Of a stretch of DNA of 64,000 nucleotides, positions 32,151 to 44,445 are shown in pieces. How positions within the stretch are numbered: the stretch's first letter is position 1; each line of letters opens with the position of its first letter. Below the pieces are notes generated by a model. The model saw nothing but the letters and a program-made list of their open reading frames with translations, ran no database searches and had not been told where the DNA came from. The position numbers were made by a program, and so were the translations under genes. The stretch lies in contig OY720644.1 of assembly GCA_963169105.1 (NCBI GenBank), positions 315,001-379,000 of the forward strand. Direction: 5' to 3'. The stretch comes from Ceriagrion tenellum (taxonomy: Eukaryota; Arthropoda; Insecta; Odonata; Coenagrionidae).

Positions 32151-33440
32151 TCTTCTTTTTCACAGTTTTTTTCACTAACATCTTTTAAAAATTTTGTTTT
32201 CATCATCGAAACTCGCTTTAAAAATATTTTCCCCCAAAAAAGCCAAAAATTGAACGTTTGGACGAACGTTTCGTTTCCTACAAAAAATTGAATGTCAGAA
32301 TTTCGATCAGATCGACCGTTCAGAAGCTAGAGCTCAAAATTGTGAGATATGATATAGAAAGAAGAGTAAAATTTATACAGATGATGGGATAATGGCATTA
32401 CGAATAGGAATGTTACCTAAGGTCATAATACAAGTATTTATGCCTACTTTTGCCAATGACGATGAACAGACATGAATTCAAAATCATAAAGGTATACATT
32501 AGGGTTTAAATACAACTAGTTAGTATTATTCGGAAATATTTATGATTACAAGCGTTCATTGAAGCTGCAAGTTCCGCATTTATCAGTAGTTTATAAGTGA
32601 TGTTAATTATTATAATGTGACAACAAAATGTTTAAGGAATATTTAACGGGCCTGTTTGGGTTATATGAAGTCCTTCGTTTTCTGACCGATGTTTGTCACT
32701 TGATCGAGGAGGTACTACATTTTCAAACGAACAATTTACAGCTTCTGAAACGTGCTTCTCTGTATGAATTCCCGCGGTATGTGTAAGTTCACTTCCAACG
32801 CTGCCACATGTATGACCTACCCCAGCGCCCCGATCAGCTAACTACTGTATTTCGGATAAAATTTCGATAATAATCATTTAATTTCTCAAAAACTAAGTCG
32901 GTAACCTACCATCATTTTTGCTCTACTCAATTTCTTAAATCCTTGCTTATGTCATATCCGTTTTTTATACAAACGATATGGGTTTCAACACTCTAAATCT
33001 ACATTTTATGTACCAAGGATCCGCTCCTACTGTACTACGTAATGTAAATATAGCTACTTTCAAATGCGATTATTGGAAAAACCAGGACGGAAAGGTGTAT
33101 CTCTAATTAAGCCAATCGATAGAGGGTCTTTTATTCTATAATCTCTACGAATATGAAGCAAATGACATGGACTTTAGTTTTCGGACCAACCTCCCTAACA
33201 AGTTGGCCATCGACACTGAAAGGGTAGGGCGGGGGAGGGGTTACCAGGCGTTAGGACTACCAAATTGAATTCTCTGAACAGAAAGAATCTGTAGCCCGAA
33301 GTTGGTCTTTTTACGCGATTTCAACGACAAATTGTGGAACGGAAAACGTTGTATTTGAAAATTTTTTCTGCCAGACCATTTCTATTGTCTACTGTTATGA
33401 TTGTTTTCTGTTCTTCTTTGAAACTAAATTTCGTAATTTC
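32151..33440. other. No recognised gene
   Basis: AT-rich sequence, no conserved frame or element end recognised. Confidence 0.3.
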
Positions 33441-34335
33441 TAAATTTTGGTGTCGTCATTCACAGATGGCCGCACCCCCCGCCACTGTGAAGAGGATTCA
33501 GGGTGGAAAATCATAGATCGTGGAGTGAGACAAGGGCTGCCGTGTTCGCATTTGCTTTTTAACGTTTGTGTACGCGGAAGTAGTATTGGCAATAAAGGCA
33601 TTGAAATAACTAAATGTAGACTGTGGAAGTCGGAGACCAGCTGATAAGTTCTTTGTGGTTGGATAAGTGGTTTGCAAGCGCTAGTGGATTCATTAGAAAA
33701 GCAGGTCGGTGAAATCGGAATGAAAATAAATCACAAGAAATAAAATGTCGTGAGATTTTCTGCGACAAAGAATTAGAGGCTGGTCTGAAAAGTACGAGAG
33801 CCCAAAAGGGAGCCAGGAGAAAGGGCATTTTGATTCTCATGTGGGTGTAGTATGCCAGAGGGAAATGGACATCGTAGCGAAGATTTGAGACGGAGAATAG
33901 TGTATTAATGATGGAAGTATTTCCCAATAGAAGAGAACTGATGACTGGAACCATGGGATAGGATAAACAAAAAAGGCAGGAGATGGGCATGATGTGAAGT
34001 GTAGCGTTGTATGGGGCAGAAACACAGACTGTGAGAAAAGGCGACGAGAATAGGCAGTAGGCTTTCGAGATTTGGACAGAAAGGTAGACAACACATACGA
34101 TTACTAGAGTGCTTATATAGTACGGAGCGTGAGGAGAGGAAGGTGCTTTTGAATGAGATGAAGGGTGGGTCGGTGGCTGAAGTGGAGAAGTGAAAGGGGT
34201 TCCTCAAGGCCATGATAGATGAGGAAGGATGTTGGGGAGGCGGGAAATGGAAAAAAAAGAGAATATGTTTTATGGACGGGAAGAAGAAGGGTATAACGTA
34301 CGCGGATATGAAGACAGAAATATATGCGGCAGGTA
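33441..34335 (+). pseudogene. RTE-like reverse transcriptase, second half, heavily decayed
   Basis: Broken plus-strand frames align in order with the second half of RTE-like RTs: DRGVRQGLPCSHLLFNVCV (~33518), then VGEIGMKINHKK (~33703), ALYGAETQTV (~34009) and finally ITYADMKTEIYAAGK (~34295). The R-Q-G block, the G-x-x-x-N-x-x-K block, the L-Y-G-A-E-T-W-T block and the closing Y-x-D-M-K block all appear. The FADD box itself is not readable. Stops and shifts are dense, and opposite-strand frames over 33.6-34.5 kb are shadows. Confidence 0.7.
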
Positions 34336-35309
34336 AGGTCCTCCACGAGTGAAAAACTGATGGATTTTCTCAGGCTTTCCATAAAACCTGCCTTCAACCG
34401 TTTGATTACTTCAAAGTAATGTAATAGGAACATAATACATTCACACCAATAATGATAAATTTCAGCTGCCAAGATCACGCTTCGCAAAATGATGCAGGCT
34501 TTAATGACGAATATTATTCCAACTTTAATGACGATATTTCCAATGAAGACATATCCCAAAAAGCAGACAGGTCAATTCTCCGAAACGCGAAAAAATATAA
34601 GCAACCGCCACCAGGACAAAGATGACACGATGTACTTGGCTCAGAATACGACCAATACTAGTTTCATAAACTGAGAAACAACATGTGTCTCCCGAGCCGC
34701 ACTGCTTCCGCCAGCCGATTGACTGACTGGAGTAGTCAGTGTGCCTCACGGCAAACTTAAACGGTGAACACCCAACGTTAGGCAGGAGATAAGAGAGGGC
34801 CAATTATGAGGATAATAATAGCCAAATCGGTGATGTCATTTCTAAAGCCGATAACGAGACAAGAGGGCATTGATAAAACGTAAGCGATATCGAATAGGGC
34901 AGATGAAATCACACAGACAAAAAAAGCCAATAAAAATGCAAGAAAGTAAATACGTAGGCCCCCCATCAACAATATCCCCGCGAGAAAAACTCGATCGACA
35001 AGGCAGTGCAAGATTTTTACGGTAAGTTTAAATACACCAAAATCTCGAATACTCCATTACTGCTACTCCTTCATCCCGACTCCACACATAAGTGAATCAT
35101 TTCTTAAACTACGATCTATACCAAATGTTTACTACTATGTCGCACGTCCACCAGTTGCTCACACATCCGGCTACAGCACATACCATCCTGCATTTGTGAA
35201 AAATCTAACAACAACGGACGTAACGATGGCGCGAATGCCATTTAGAGCGATGAAACAACAAAAGAGCATGATGGATCTTCATTATCTCTAAATTTGGGCA
35301 TTGGATTGG
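34336..35309. other. No recognised gene
   Basis: Short frames on both strands without motifs. No element boundary was recognised. Confidence 0.3.
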
Positions 35310-36338
35310 TTTGGCTAAAATTGGATTTAAAGAGGAAAACACTTGTAGAACAGTTAGGGGATAACCCAAAAGCTCTTTGGTCATACGTAAGGGAAGTTCA
35401 AGGCAGAAGATCTACAGTCATTGAAAAACTCTAATGGCGAAGTACTGACAAGCAGCTCGGACAGAGCTAACTTATTAAACTCCTTCTTTCAAAGCGTGTT
35501 CACTAAGTCTTCGCAGAATACATCCGTGAGGCTTCACAATAGTTTCCAGCAAACGATATCGCCAATTGATATTTGTGCTCACAGAATAGAAAATTTGTTA
35601 AAATCACTCAGTCCAAATAAGTCACCCGGTACTAAAGGAATTCCTTCCCGCGTGTATAAAGAACTATCTTCAGATTTAGTCCCCTAATTGCAGATAATAT
35701 TTAGAAAACCCATCATGGAGCACATAGAACCCAAAGACTGGACGATTGCCAATTTTACGCCCATATTTAAAAGTGGTGATAAGGAACAGACATCAAATGA
35801 CAGACCGATATCCCTACCATCATCGCATGCGAAGTCCTTGAACATATAATAGTAAGCTCAGTCATGAAACACCTAGATACGCAGAACTTGCTAATAAAAG
35901 CACAACACGGATTGAAAAAAATATCCTGCGAAACTCAATTAGCTCTGTTTGCCCACGATATTTTAGTCTCCGGTGAAGTTATGTTCCAGTAGACGCGATT
36001 TTTCTTGACTCTAAAAAAGCATTTGATAAAGTGTCCCAAAAAATTATTAATTAAACTAAAATCATACGACTTGGACGACGATGTAATTTCCTGGATCAGA
36101 GAATTCCTAACCAATCGTGTGCAGAGAGTAGTATTAGACGGTACCATCTCCAGTGAGATACGGGTTACTTCGGGTGTCCAACAGGGGTGTCATAGGTCCA
36201 CTTCTTTTTCTTCTGTATATCAACGATACTGGCGAAGTAGCAGACAGTAAACTTCGACTATTGGCAGAGGAGGCCGTAGTGTACAGGAGAATACACAACA
36301 ATAATGATAAGAAAGCGTTAATGAATGACCTCAAGTGA
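35310..36338 (+). mobile_element. L2-like retrotransposon copy H, left part
   Basis: The copy begins inside the linker with LGDNPKALWSYVREVQG. It continues with SLSPNKSPGTKGIPSRVYKE (35421-35687), then FLDSKKAFDKV-like sequence near 36003. Next come WIREFLTNRVQRVVLDGTIS and GVIGPLLFLLYINDTGEVA, then LRLLAEEAVVY. The catalytic box has decayed from FADD to LAEE. At 36338 the copy breaks at an inverted fragment of another copy. It resumes at 37809 near its C-terminus, with about 430-600 bases of the expected sequence missing. Confidence 0.8.
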
Positions 36339-37808
36339 TGTGTTTCCCCCATGACATGTCTTCAGTGATGGTGATGCCTAATTCTACGTTAGATACTTTC
36401 TTTTCTGTGATGCAATAATTATTTCGGTGAAAGCCATTCTTTTTTCCGAAAGTCCATTATCGCGCATTTCTTCAAATTTAATTCTAGCTGCCAACTATCA
36501 CACCAATCATCAATCGCATCTAAATCCTTATCTGAAGACTGGATGTCCTCTTCATTTCTAATTTCCTCATACACCACTGCATCATCGGCAAAAAGACGGA
36601 GCTTGCTATTTTTTACTACTGTATTTAAGTCATTTACGTAGAGAAGAAATAAAATTGGACCTATCACGCTTCCCTGGGGAACACCCGATGTAACTTTTAC
36701 TTCGCCTGAGCTGACACCATCTAATACCACCCTTTGAACGCGTTCATGTAAGAAGTCTCCTATCCAGCCCACTATATTACTGCCTATCCCGTATGATGCT
36801 AACTTCGAGAGTAACTTACAGTGGGGAACCTTGTCAAAAGCTTTTCTATAGTCGAGAAACGCTGCGTCTACCTGAACGTTACCTTCTCCGGAAACTAAAA
36901 TATCGTGAACAAAAAGACCTAATTGAGTTTCGCAAGACCGTCCTTTTCTGAACCCATGCTGGTTGTTATTAATAAATCCTGGCTGTCGAGGTGTCCCATT
37001 ATTGATGTAACTATTATATGCTCTATAATTTTTCATGATAGTGACGTTAATGATATTGGTCTATAATTACATGGCTGTTCCCTATCGCCGCTTTTAAAAA
37101 TTGGGGTCACGTTCGCTATCTTCCAATCTTTGGGAACCGCGTGTTCTTCGAGGGATTTGTTCAATATTACTTTAAGAAACGGAGCCATTTCGAGAGCTAA
37201 TTCTTTATACACACGAGCTGGAATTTCATCAGGACCTGAGGGCTTGTTCGGGCTAATGTTATTTTGTAAGGATACGATTCCGCTACATGATATATCGACC
37301 GGGGGCATTGGTTGCTGAATTCGGTCTGGTACGTACTAGGTCTGCAACTACGCTTACATTGATTAAAATCGCTCTGAAAAAAACAAATTAGCCTTATCTA
37401 AACTGGAAGTTGCTATTTTGCCTCCATCGTTTCTTAAGGAATTAACCTTTAACTTTTTAGTTCTCTGTACTTCCCTAACATATGGTCAAAATGCTTTCGG
37501 ATTTCCCTCTTGTTGTTCTCCGAGTACTTATCTCTTGAATTCACTAAACGCTTTTCTAAGGGCTGTTTTTGCGGCTGCTTTAAAAATTTTATAATGTTCG
37601 ATAGTATTTTTTAGATCGCTATTAGTATAGTTCGATAGTATTTTTCTTCATTTTTCTTAGTTTAGCGGGGCTAACTCGTTGGCGTTTTAAACATTTTCTA
37701 ACCTCTGCGTTGTACCACCTTGGTTCCTTATTCTCACTCTTGTACTTATGATGTATATATGTGTAGACAAGTGAGCGCGTAATTTGGAGGAACTCTTTCC
37801 TTGTATTG
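36339..37808 (-). mobile_element. L2-like retrotransposon, inverted internal fragment (copy I)
   Basis: On the minus strand it corresponds to about 10043-11556 of the 8-12 kb copy and is highly similar to it. It runs from the linker (PPVDISCSGIV, SPNKPSGPDEIPARVYKEL at 37033-37308) through RT (KGRSCETQLGLFVHDILVS, FLDYRKAFDKVPH, SGVPQGSVIGPILFLLYVND, LRLFADDAVVYEEI at 36419-37036). It stops near MSWGKH at 36339. It has no 3' hairpin end and no ORF1, so it lacks both termini. That is unusual for ordinary retrotransposition. Confidence 0.85.
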
Positions 37809-38232
37809 TCTAATAGGTAGATCAGATGATGAAAATAAAATAAGGGAAATAGATTGTAGAACAGATAGGTTTAAAATGCCGTTTTTCCCACGATCGATAA
37901 GAGACCATAATGGCTGCGTTGACACTTAGAAGTAGGTTAGTTGGCAGGCAGTGTAGCTGATTAATTCGTATACCCCCTAATGCATGTTTCCAAATCTGCC
38001 GAGTAGTGCTAACACCATGTTTTGCACGTTCCCTGCATGACCTTTGTTTCACGTATATGTAGTTACATTATAGAATGATTTTGTGGTTTCTGTAGCATTT
38101 GTAGTATACCTATTATGTTGTGATTGTTGGCGAGAGTAAACTTTTTCACTGTAGTTCATGTTGGTGATAAGTCACCCCCTGCCAAACATCCCGGTTTTGG
38201 CAAGCAGGGTAATAAGTAGATGTAGATGTATC
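37809..38232 (+). mobile_element. L2-like retrotransposon copy H, right part with 3' end
   Basis: It resumes with SDDENKIREIDCRTDRFKM and FFPRSIRDHNGC, the C-terminal end of ORF2. It ends with a hairpin variant CCCTGCCAAA (38177-38186) ... TTTTGG (38195-38200) ... GCAGGG (38204-38209) and a GATGTAGATGTA tail. The stem change from CCAC/GTGG to CCAAA/TTTGG keeps the pairing. Confidence 0.85.
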
Positions 38233-38657
38233 TAACTGTATTGACCAGTAAGTCAAAAATGGGCGCAAGCAAAACAAAATTAAACGTTCTAGTGCATTTT
38301 ACTCCAAGTCTCATCATCTCAAGAGTGAGCATTTCATTACGCCTAACGGAGGTTTTACTCGGGGCACGACACTACACAACTTAAATCTGAATGTTTTACT
38401 CAATCTGGCGTATAATTATTATTGCGAAAACGAATGCATTAACTGCTTTACACGGTGCTAGTGAGTCAGCATTTATTCCGGAAATTTAGTCGTCAGATGA
38501 ATACGCAAAAAGCGAATGTTTCGTTCGAACAGAAAATGTGAAGGCGTTCTGTGCGCGACGTTGTTTACATTATACAGGCTAAGAGGGTATGGTATAGCAG
38601 TTGTAGCACTCAGGAAGGTATCTTTCCTTACAATGTTGTTCCCTTCGAGGAAAAATA
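38233..38657. other. No recognised gene; flank of Harbinger element
   Basis: It probably holds the 5' non-coding part of the Harbinger element that follows. I could not identify its terminal inverted repeat or a TWA target duplication. Confidence 0.3.
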
Positions 38658-39919
38658 ATGGATGTGGACGAGGCAGCAATGACTGCTGCAGCTCTCGAAA
38701 TTGTGGGAATTATGATCGGGACAGCAGACCACCACCAGACGAAGGCGTTACAGGAGGAGAACCATAAGAGAGCGATTTGGACAGTAGTGAATCCGAAGGC
38801 AAGAGAGAGAGAGGAACGGGCCTTTGAGTATAGACCTAAGGGAGATGGCATTGGAAGGTCATTAGGGATGGATGCCCATGGGAATTCCATGACAATGACG
38901 GAGGACCAATTTTATGAGATACTAAATCTTGTGAGGCGGGACATCGGCCGACAAGACACCCCAGGGTGGGGAAAGCAATTTCTCCGAAGAGAGGCAAATC
39001 TGTTCGCTTCCATGTGAAGGTAATTTCCCATCATACCCCTTATGTTATAGCCATAATTTCGTATTCCCGCTAAAACAATTTCCTGTTCTTACAGACTGGC
39101 TCTCACGTTGCGATTCCTTGCGACCAAGGAAAGTTACTAGTAACTTATGTACTCGACTCGAGTTCACGAGAGCACAATAAGCACACTGAATCCGGAAGTT
39201 TTCCGAAGTATTTACAGGTAATTAAACGCCTGCTGCATTCAGGCAATTTTACCCTAATGATAACATTGAAAATTTAATGTTGTGTGTTATCTCAGATTAG
39301 TGAAACTTCAGGAAACACCGATAACTTCTTCACCTTACGACTTGTAGATGCCACTGTCACATCGCCGATGGGAGGAAGTCTCAAGAAAATTTGAGTTCTT
39401 GAGGGATTTCTCTACGTGCATGAGAGACATGGACGAGAAAAACATTGTAATTCGACCTTCAGCAAGTCCTGGTCCAAACTGCTACAATTAAAATGGGAGT
39501 CGTTCAATTATATTAAGGGTGGAGGAGGGTGCAGAGTACAAATTCCAGTATGTTGATGTAGGGGTACATGGAAGGGTTAGTGATGGGGGTGTGTTTCGAG
39601 AAAGCTCTCTATGCCAACAGCAATGTCTCGAATTCCCTCCACTTCCCTCCAGACAAACCACTGCCCAACAGGCAGTCGCAGGTGCAGTTTGTGTGTTCGT
39701 AGCAGATGACGCGGTCCCTCACGAAATTCGTATTTGAAGCCATACCCGAAAAGAGGATTAACTGAAGATCAGAGAAATTATAATTACACACTTTCTCAGG
39801 CAAGAAGAGCGGTAGAAAATGCTTTCGGGATTCCGAGCAATCATTTCCGCGCTTTCCTTACACCAATCAACCTCAACTCACAAAAGATGGAGACCATAAT
39901 CATTGCTGCACTGCACTAG
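38658..39919 (+). pseudogene. PIF/Harbinger (HARBI1-like) transposase, broken
   Basis: A first frame (38658-39017) ends with MTEDQFYEILNLVRRDIGRQD, the N-terminal F-x-x-L-L-x-x-V-x-P region of HARBI1-like nucleases. LALTLRFLAT appears near 39100 (family L-x-x-x-L-R-x-L-A-T). Then come MRDMDEKNIVIRPS at ~39427, YKFQYVDVGVHGRVSDGGVF at 39534-39593, and VFVADDAVPHEI. The final frame (39734-39919) has RRAVENAFGIPSNHFRAF. The two Asp and the Glu of the DDE triad (M-D-E-K, V-D-V-G, E-N-A-F-G-I) are all still visible. Frameshifts and stops separate the pieces, so no active enzyme is encoded. Confidence 0.85.
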
Positions 39920-40713
39920 GGTGGTCCTTATTTTTCGATTTTTCGAATTTCTGGCGAGACACCCCCTCATTTTGTGCCGATTGGTGTAAAAACATGTCCT
40001 GTAAAATTTTGTCGCAATTGGATAACGGGAAGACGTACCGCATCGCACTCAAAGTTGTGAAATTTTGGCATTTTTGGCTATTTCTCGGACATTAATGGCC
40101 ATAAGAAGGCACTGCTATTTTCCAACTGATTTTCTCTGATAACAAACGACTCATTGAACATTCGACATGCTACACCTAAAATATTTTTCAATTCTGACAA
40201 TTGGTTCCCGAGATACGGCCCCAAGAGTGAGCGCGTGCTACCCCGAGTGGCGCCCTCTTGCGCCAACGCTCGAAGCTCCTGAGTCCGCTGGTGCTCTGGG
40301 CGTTAGTCCAATTCCTTCGACAAAATGTGTTGTTATGGGATATTTTATTAACACATTTTAAATTTGTTAATGGTAAATGGTACGAGATACTTACATAGTG
40401 CACCAGATGAAGGTTGTGACTTAAATAAAATGCCGCCACAGTCCTAGAATAGGACAAACAACTTAGCTATCCAATGCATGTTAGGAGTATAAGTATTAAT
40501 TGAACGACTGATATGCTTAACTTCAATGATTTTTATTTTGCTTTTAAATAATAAGTTTTCAAACAAAAATTTCTCGATTTCAAAGATGATCAATCGACCC
40601 TCCCCATCAGTACCACACCATCTCATAGACACAAGTAGAAGAGCGACGCCACGAATATCTGCCATTGTATTAGCCAATTATATTTAAAAGTTGACATTTT
40701 AACAATTTTTTCA
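39920..40713. other. Unassigned; possible repeat starting CTAGGGTGGTCC
   Basis: Right after the transposase frame the sequence reads CTAGGGTGGTCCTTATTTTT, an A/T-rich start with TTTTTCGA repeats that looks like an element end. No partner end and no protein motif were found up to the L2-like 3' end at 40714. Minus-strand frames at 40188-40677 have no motif. Confidence 0.3.
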
Positions 40714-43700
40714 CCTACATCTACGAAATACCGTGCAAGCCACCAATAGGGTGTGTGGAACGGGGTGATTCCACACCAGGCATGCAGCACTCATCCCAGT
40801 TCAAATCAGAACCGCGCACGTTCCTCCAAATGCCAGGCTCAGGCCAAAAGCAGTCAGGGCAACGGTACGCAATCAGACCACAAACCAGGAGAGTGATACG
40901 TGGAAGAACATGCTACCATGCAGAACACTACTCAAGATACAAGTACTAGATAGTATTATTAATGCGACTAATAAGTAGCTCTACAAGGTACTAAAACATG
41001 CAGGAGCATATCATGCCAGAGATTACATGCCAGGTTAGTATCTCAAATTCATGTTAAGATATTAAGCACTACTGGAAAGATCTATTTAACCTAGTCAGTA
41101 TCCTAGAAATGATCTATCACATTTATTATAATCTTTTAGTGTACATGAGAAAAATTACATCTTAAATCTATCGGTTCTGCTGTCTATTTCCTTAATCTTA
41201 TTCCTGTGATCGTTCCTACCATAATAGTTTGGCGCTAGCAAAATATGTTGAACGTCCTGTAAAAAATAGTCCACCTCAAACTTTCGTAAAAGATTTAACC
41301 TGTATTTTTCCCCTCGATCGGATAAAGGTTCCCACCCTACTTCGCTCAACAATTTTGTAACACTACTGTGTTTATCATAAGAATTTGTAACTAATCCAGC
41401 TTCCCTCTGCTGTATTCGATCTATATCTGAAACTAGTCCTACTTCGTAAGGGTCCCATATACTAGCGGCATACTCCACGTGAGGTCTCACGAGGGAAAAA
41501 TAATATCGCTATTTACCTTCTCGTCACAATTTCCTAATATTCTTTTAATAAATCCTAATTTACGACTTGCCTGTCCACAAATTTCTTATATATGCTTCCC
41601 CCACGACAAGTCCTGAGTAAGGGTCATTCCTAAATACTTTACTGACTCTACACTTATTAGTTCGGCTTGGTTAATTTGGTACGCCTCGTTGGTTAAACTA
41701 CTCTTCCTCCAAAAGTTCATAACAGCGCTCTTTTTAAAATTTAAATCAAACTGCCAAGTGTCGCACCATCCGCTTATAGCTTCTAAGACTTTCTTCAACG
41801 CAGTTCTATCAGACTGTGTTAATATCCCTGTACAATACTGCGTCGTCCGCGAAAAGAAGAATTTTACTCGTAACGAGGGTGGTGATATCATTAATATACA
41901 AAAGGAATAATAAGGGACTTTTCCCTGAGGTACACCGGATGTGACTTTAACTGTATCTGAACTAACGCCACCTAGAACTACCCTCTGTTCGCGGTTAATT
42001 AAGAAATCTTCAATCCAGCATATTATAACGTGATGTATTCCATAGGCTCTTAGCTTAACAATTCATTTTGAATGTGGAACTTTATCGAAAGCTTTTTTGG
42101 AATCTAAAAATATCGCGTCTACCTGGGTGAACCTTTCTCCTGAGGAAAGAACGTCGTGCAGAAAAAGAGTTAGCTGGGTTTCACCGGACCTGCCTTTTCG
42201 GAATCCATATCGGTTTTAAATTAACAAGTTCTGACAATCTAAATATCTCATAATTGTGCTGACGATTATATGTTCTAATACTTTGCATGAGATTGGCGTG
42301 AGGGAGATAGGTCTATAGTTACTGGGATCTCCCTTATCGCCGCTCTTAAAGACAGGAGTAACGTTCGCGAATTTCCCATCGTAAGGGACACGATTTTCTG
42401 CTAGAGAGTTTTCATATGTTATTTTCAATTATTGTGCTATTACTGACGCTAATTCCTTATTAACTCGGGCGGGATTTCATCGGGAACAGATGATTTCTTG
42501 GGGTTAATGGATTTTAGGTGACTTTCTATGCTGCGACAAGAAATATTTATAGACTGCATTGGATTTTTGTATAAGCAAGGCTATGTAGCGGCGTTATTAT
42601 GAGGGTATGAAGTGTAGACACTTTGAAAAAAATGTGTTAAGGATATTTGCTTTTTCTAATCTATGGCTAACACTTTCCCCTTGACCTTTTCTCAGTGAAG
42701 TCACAGCAGATTCATTCCCTTGAACCTCTCTCACGTAAGACCAAAATGCCTCAGGGTTATCTTCCAAATATTCACCTAATATTTTACTCTTGAATTCCAT
42801 TATTGCTTTTCTTAAGGTCAGTTTTGCTGTAATTTTAGTTATCGTATGTTTAATATACATTTTCTTAAGTTTCTCGTCGGGTATATCATGATGGGCGTTC
42901 TTCATTTTCGCGTGCAAGTTTCGTTGTCGCTTGAGAGATTTCCAGACATCTGCATTATACCACCTAGGTTTCGTATTGACTTTTTTCAGTTTACTTGGTA
43001 TTGCGTTATTAATGGCTAATCGCGTGATGTTACTAAAAGTATTCCATGCGTCATTTGTAGTATAGTTTTGGCTTAGATTACAAAACTTGTTAATTATTCG
43101 AGGTCGACAGTTCCTGTTTTAAGCAATCGAAATCCGCCTTGTGGTATAATAATTACACTTTTCTTTTTCTGGCTACCCTTTTGTCAGTATTTTTATGAAA
43201 TTTCGCACTAACTGCTTTGTGGTCACTAATCCCGTTCACTGTTTTAACATTAAGGACGCTTTCAGGTATATTTGTCGCCAAAAGATCTAAATCGTTCTCT
43301 CCTCTCGTGGGTGTTTTTAGTAATTGATGCAAAGAGTTTGATGTAAGAGTATAGAGAAGAGTGTCGCACAACTCCTTATCTTTTCCGCAATTTTTGAAAC
43401 TATACGTCTTCCAGTCCATCGAGGGAACGTTGAAATCACCACCGATAATATTACACTCGGTGTTTTGATCAATTAAATGGTTCATTTCATGCTGTTTTTC
43501 TAGCAGTAAAACTGTGACTAATAAATTCAGTCTTCACTTTGCGGAACCTCTCCATATCGGAAATAAAAAACTTTTAAGTAATGGTCCACCAATATTTTTA
43601 TTGTTTACGACCCGGGTTTCGTCACGTAATGACATCTTCAGGTAGCCTGAAGTATATACCTGAAAATGTCATTACGTGACGAAACCCGGGTCGTAAACAA

Positions 43701-44204
43701 TAAAAATATTAGTGGAACATTACTTAAAAGTTTTTGATTTCCGAGTAAAACTGTGATTAAATTTACATCGAGTGGCCTGTAAAATGCGCATATTAAAATT
43801 CTTTTCGACGAGCACTTGATGGAACACCATACACACTTTCAACATAATATTCTGGAAATACTTCGCCTCTACTTACGATCTCATATTTTATAGCTATGAA
43901 TACACCTCCTCTTGCTCTCAATAATCGGTCTTTTCTAAACATTGCATATGATTTTGGAAAGATCCGCTATCCGAAATTTCACACGACAACCAGCATTCTG
44001 TTGTTATCACTACATCAGCGTCCTTGCTTAAGATGAGATGGTGAAACTCGGAGACTTTGTTTTTTATACTACGGCAATAGACTACCACTATGGAAATTGA
44101 ATCCTTTGGATGTAACTTACTGTGTCCTTGTTTATAGTATTTTAATACTTTAATGGAAACAGTTATTGATGAGCCTGAGACGCTCTATTTAGCTCGGACA
44201 CTAA
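40714..44204 (-). mobile_element. L2-like retrotransposon copy J, split by a fold-back insertion
   Basis: The 3' end at the left has the hairpin with CCCCGTTCCAC and GCACGG (minus strand). The C-terminal part at 41155-41490 reads RPHVEYAASIWDPYEVGLV. The RT blocks around 41.6-42.2 kb are frame-broken. The start of the RT is at 42216-42428 (ANVTPVFKSGDKGDPSNYRP, ISLTPIS). The linker with AFWSYVREVQGNESA lies at 42597-42917. The endonuclease lies at 43153-43485 (IIGGDFNVPSMDWKTYSF, VNGISDHKAVSAKF) and continues to ~44095 (VVVYCRSIKNKVSEFHHLI). A 13-bp duplication marks the insertion at 43505-43756. No SGNH ORF1 is present, because a SINE adjoins. Confidence 0.85.
43505..43756. mobile_element. 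Fold-back insertion made of two inverted Penelope-type ends
   Basis: AGTAAAACTGTGA occurs at 43505-43517 and again at 43744-43756, a 13-bp target-site duplication. Between them, 43559-43741 is an imperfect inverted repeat with arms of ~80 bases around a centre near 43645-43655. In each arm the outward reading is CTGAAGATGTCA (or CTGAAAATGTCA), TTACG, TGACGAAACCCGGG. That is the CUGANGA-hairpin-GAAA layout of the Penelope-type ends here. About 40 bases at the left side are unpaired. Joining the flanks restores an open frame through the L2-like endonuclease. Confidence 0.75.
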
Positions 44205-44445
44205 GCTATTCTGTTTTTTTTATTATTATTATTTTTTTTTTAATTTATCTTCATTATCCCGAATACAGCCCAATGGGCCAATTTATGTCGGGTAAATAAC
44301 AGTAACAACCGACGGGACACAAACACCCATGTCCTGGACAGAAAATATTCCACCCAGGCGGGACTCGAACCCGCGACCCTCTACTTAGCAGGCGAGGACT
44401 TTACCCCGCCGCCACTGGAGCCGACAACCGTCAGCCGATTCAGCC
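44205..44445 (-). mobile_element. tRNA-derived SINE with A-rich tail
   Basis: On the minus strand the A box TGGCGGCGGGG (44404-44414) precedes a perfect B box GGTTCGAGTCC (44361-44371). Between them CGCCTGCTAAG resembles an anticodon stem-loop (GCT-like triplet). A tRNA-unrelated body follows (TTACCCGACATAAATTGG region). The element ends in an A-rich tail with TAA repeats, seen as T-rich sequence at 44214-44250. Promoter, body and tail make this the clearest SINE in the window. Confidence 0.75.

Noticed and set aside
33610..34559. Several long minus-strand frames
   Set aside because: They lie opposite the decayed RTE-like RT on the plus strand, whose motif order is recognisable. The minus frames have none.
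44340..44445. Possible functional tRNA gene
   Set aside because: A and B boxes are good, but no closed acceptor stem forms and an A-rich tail follows at a distance. A SINE is the better reading.
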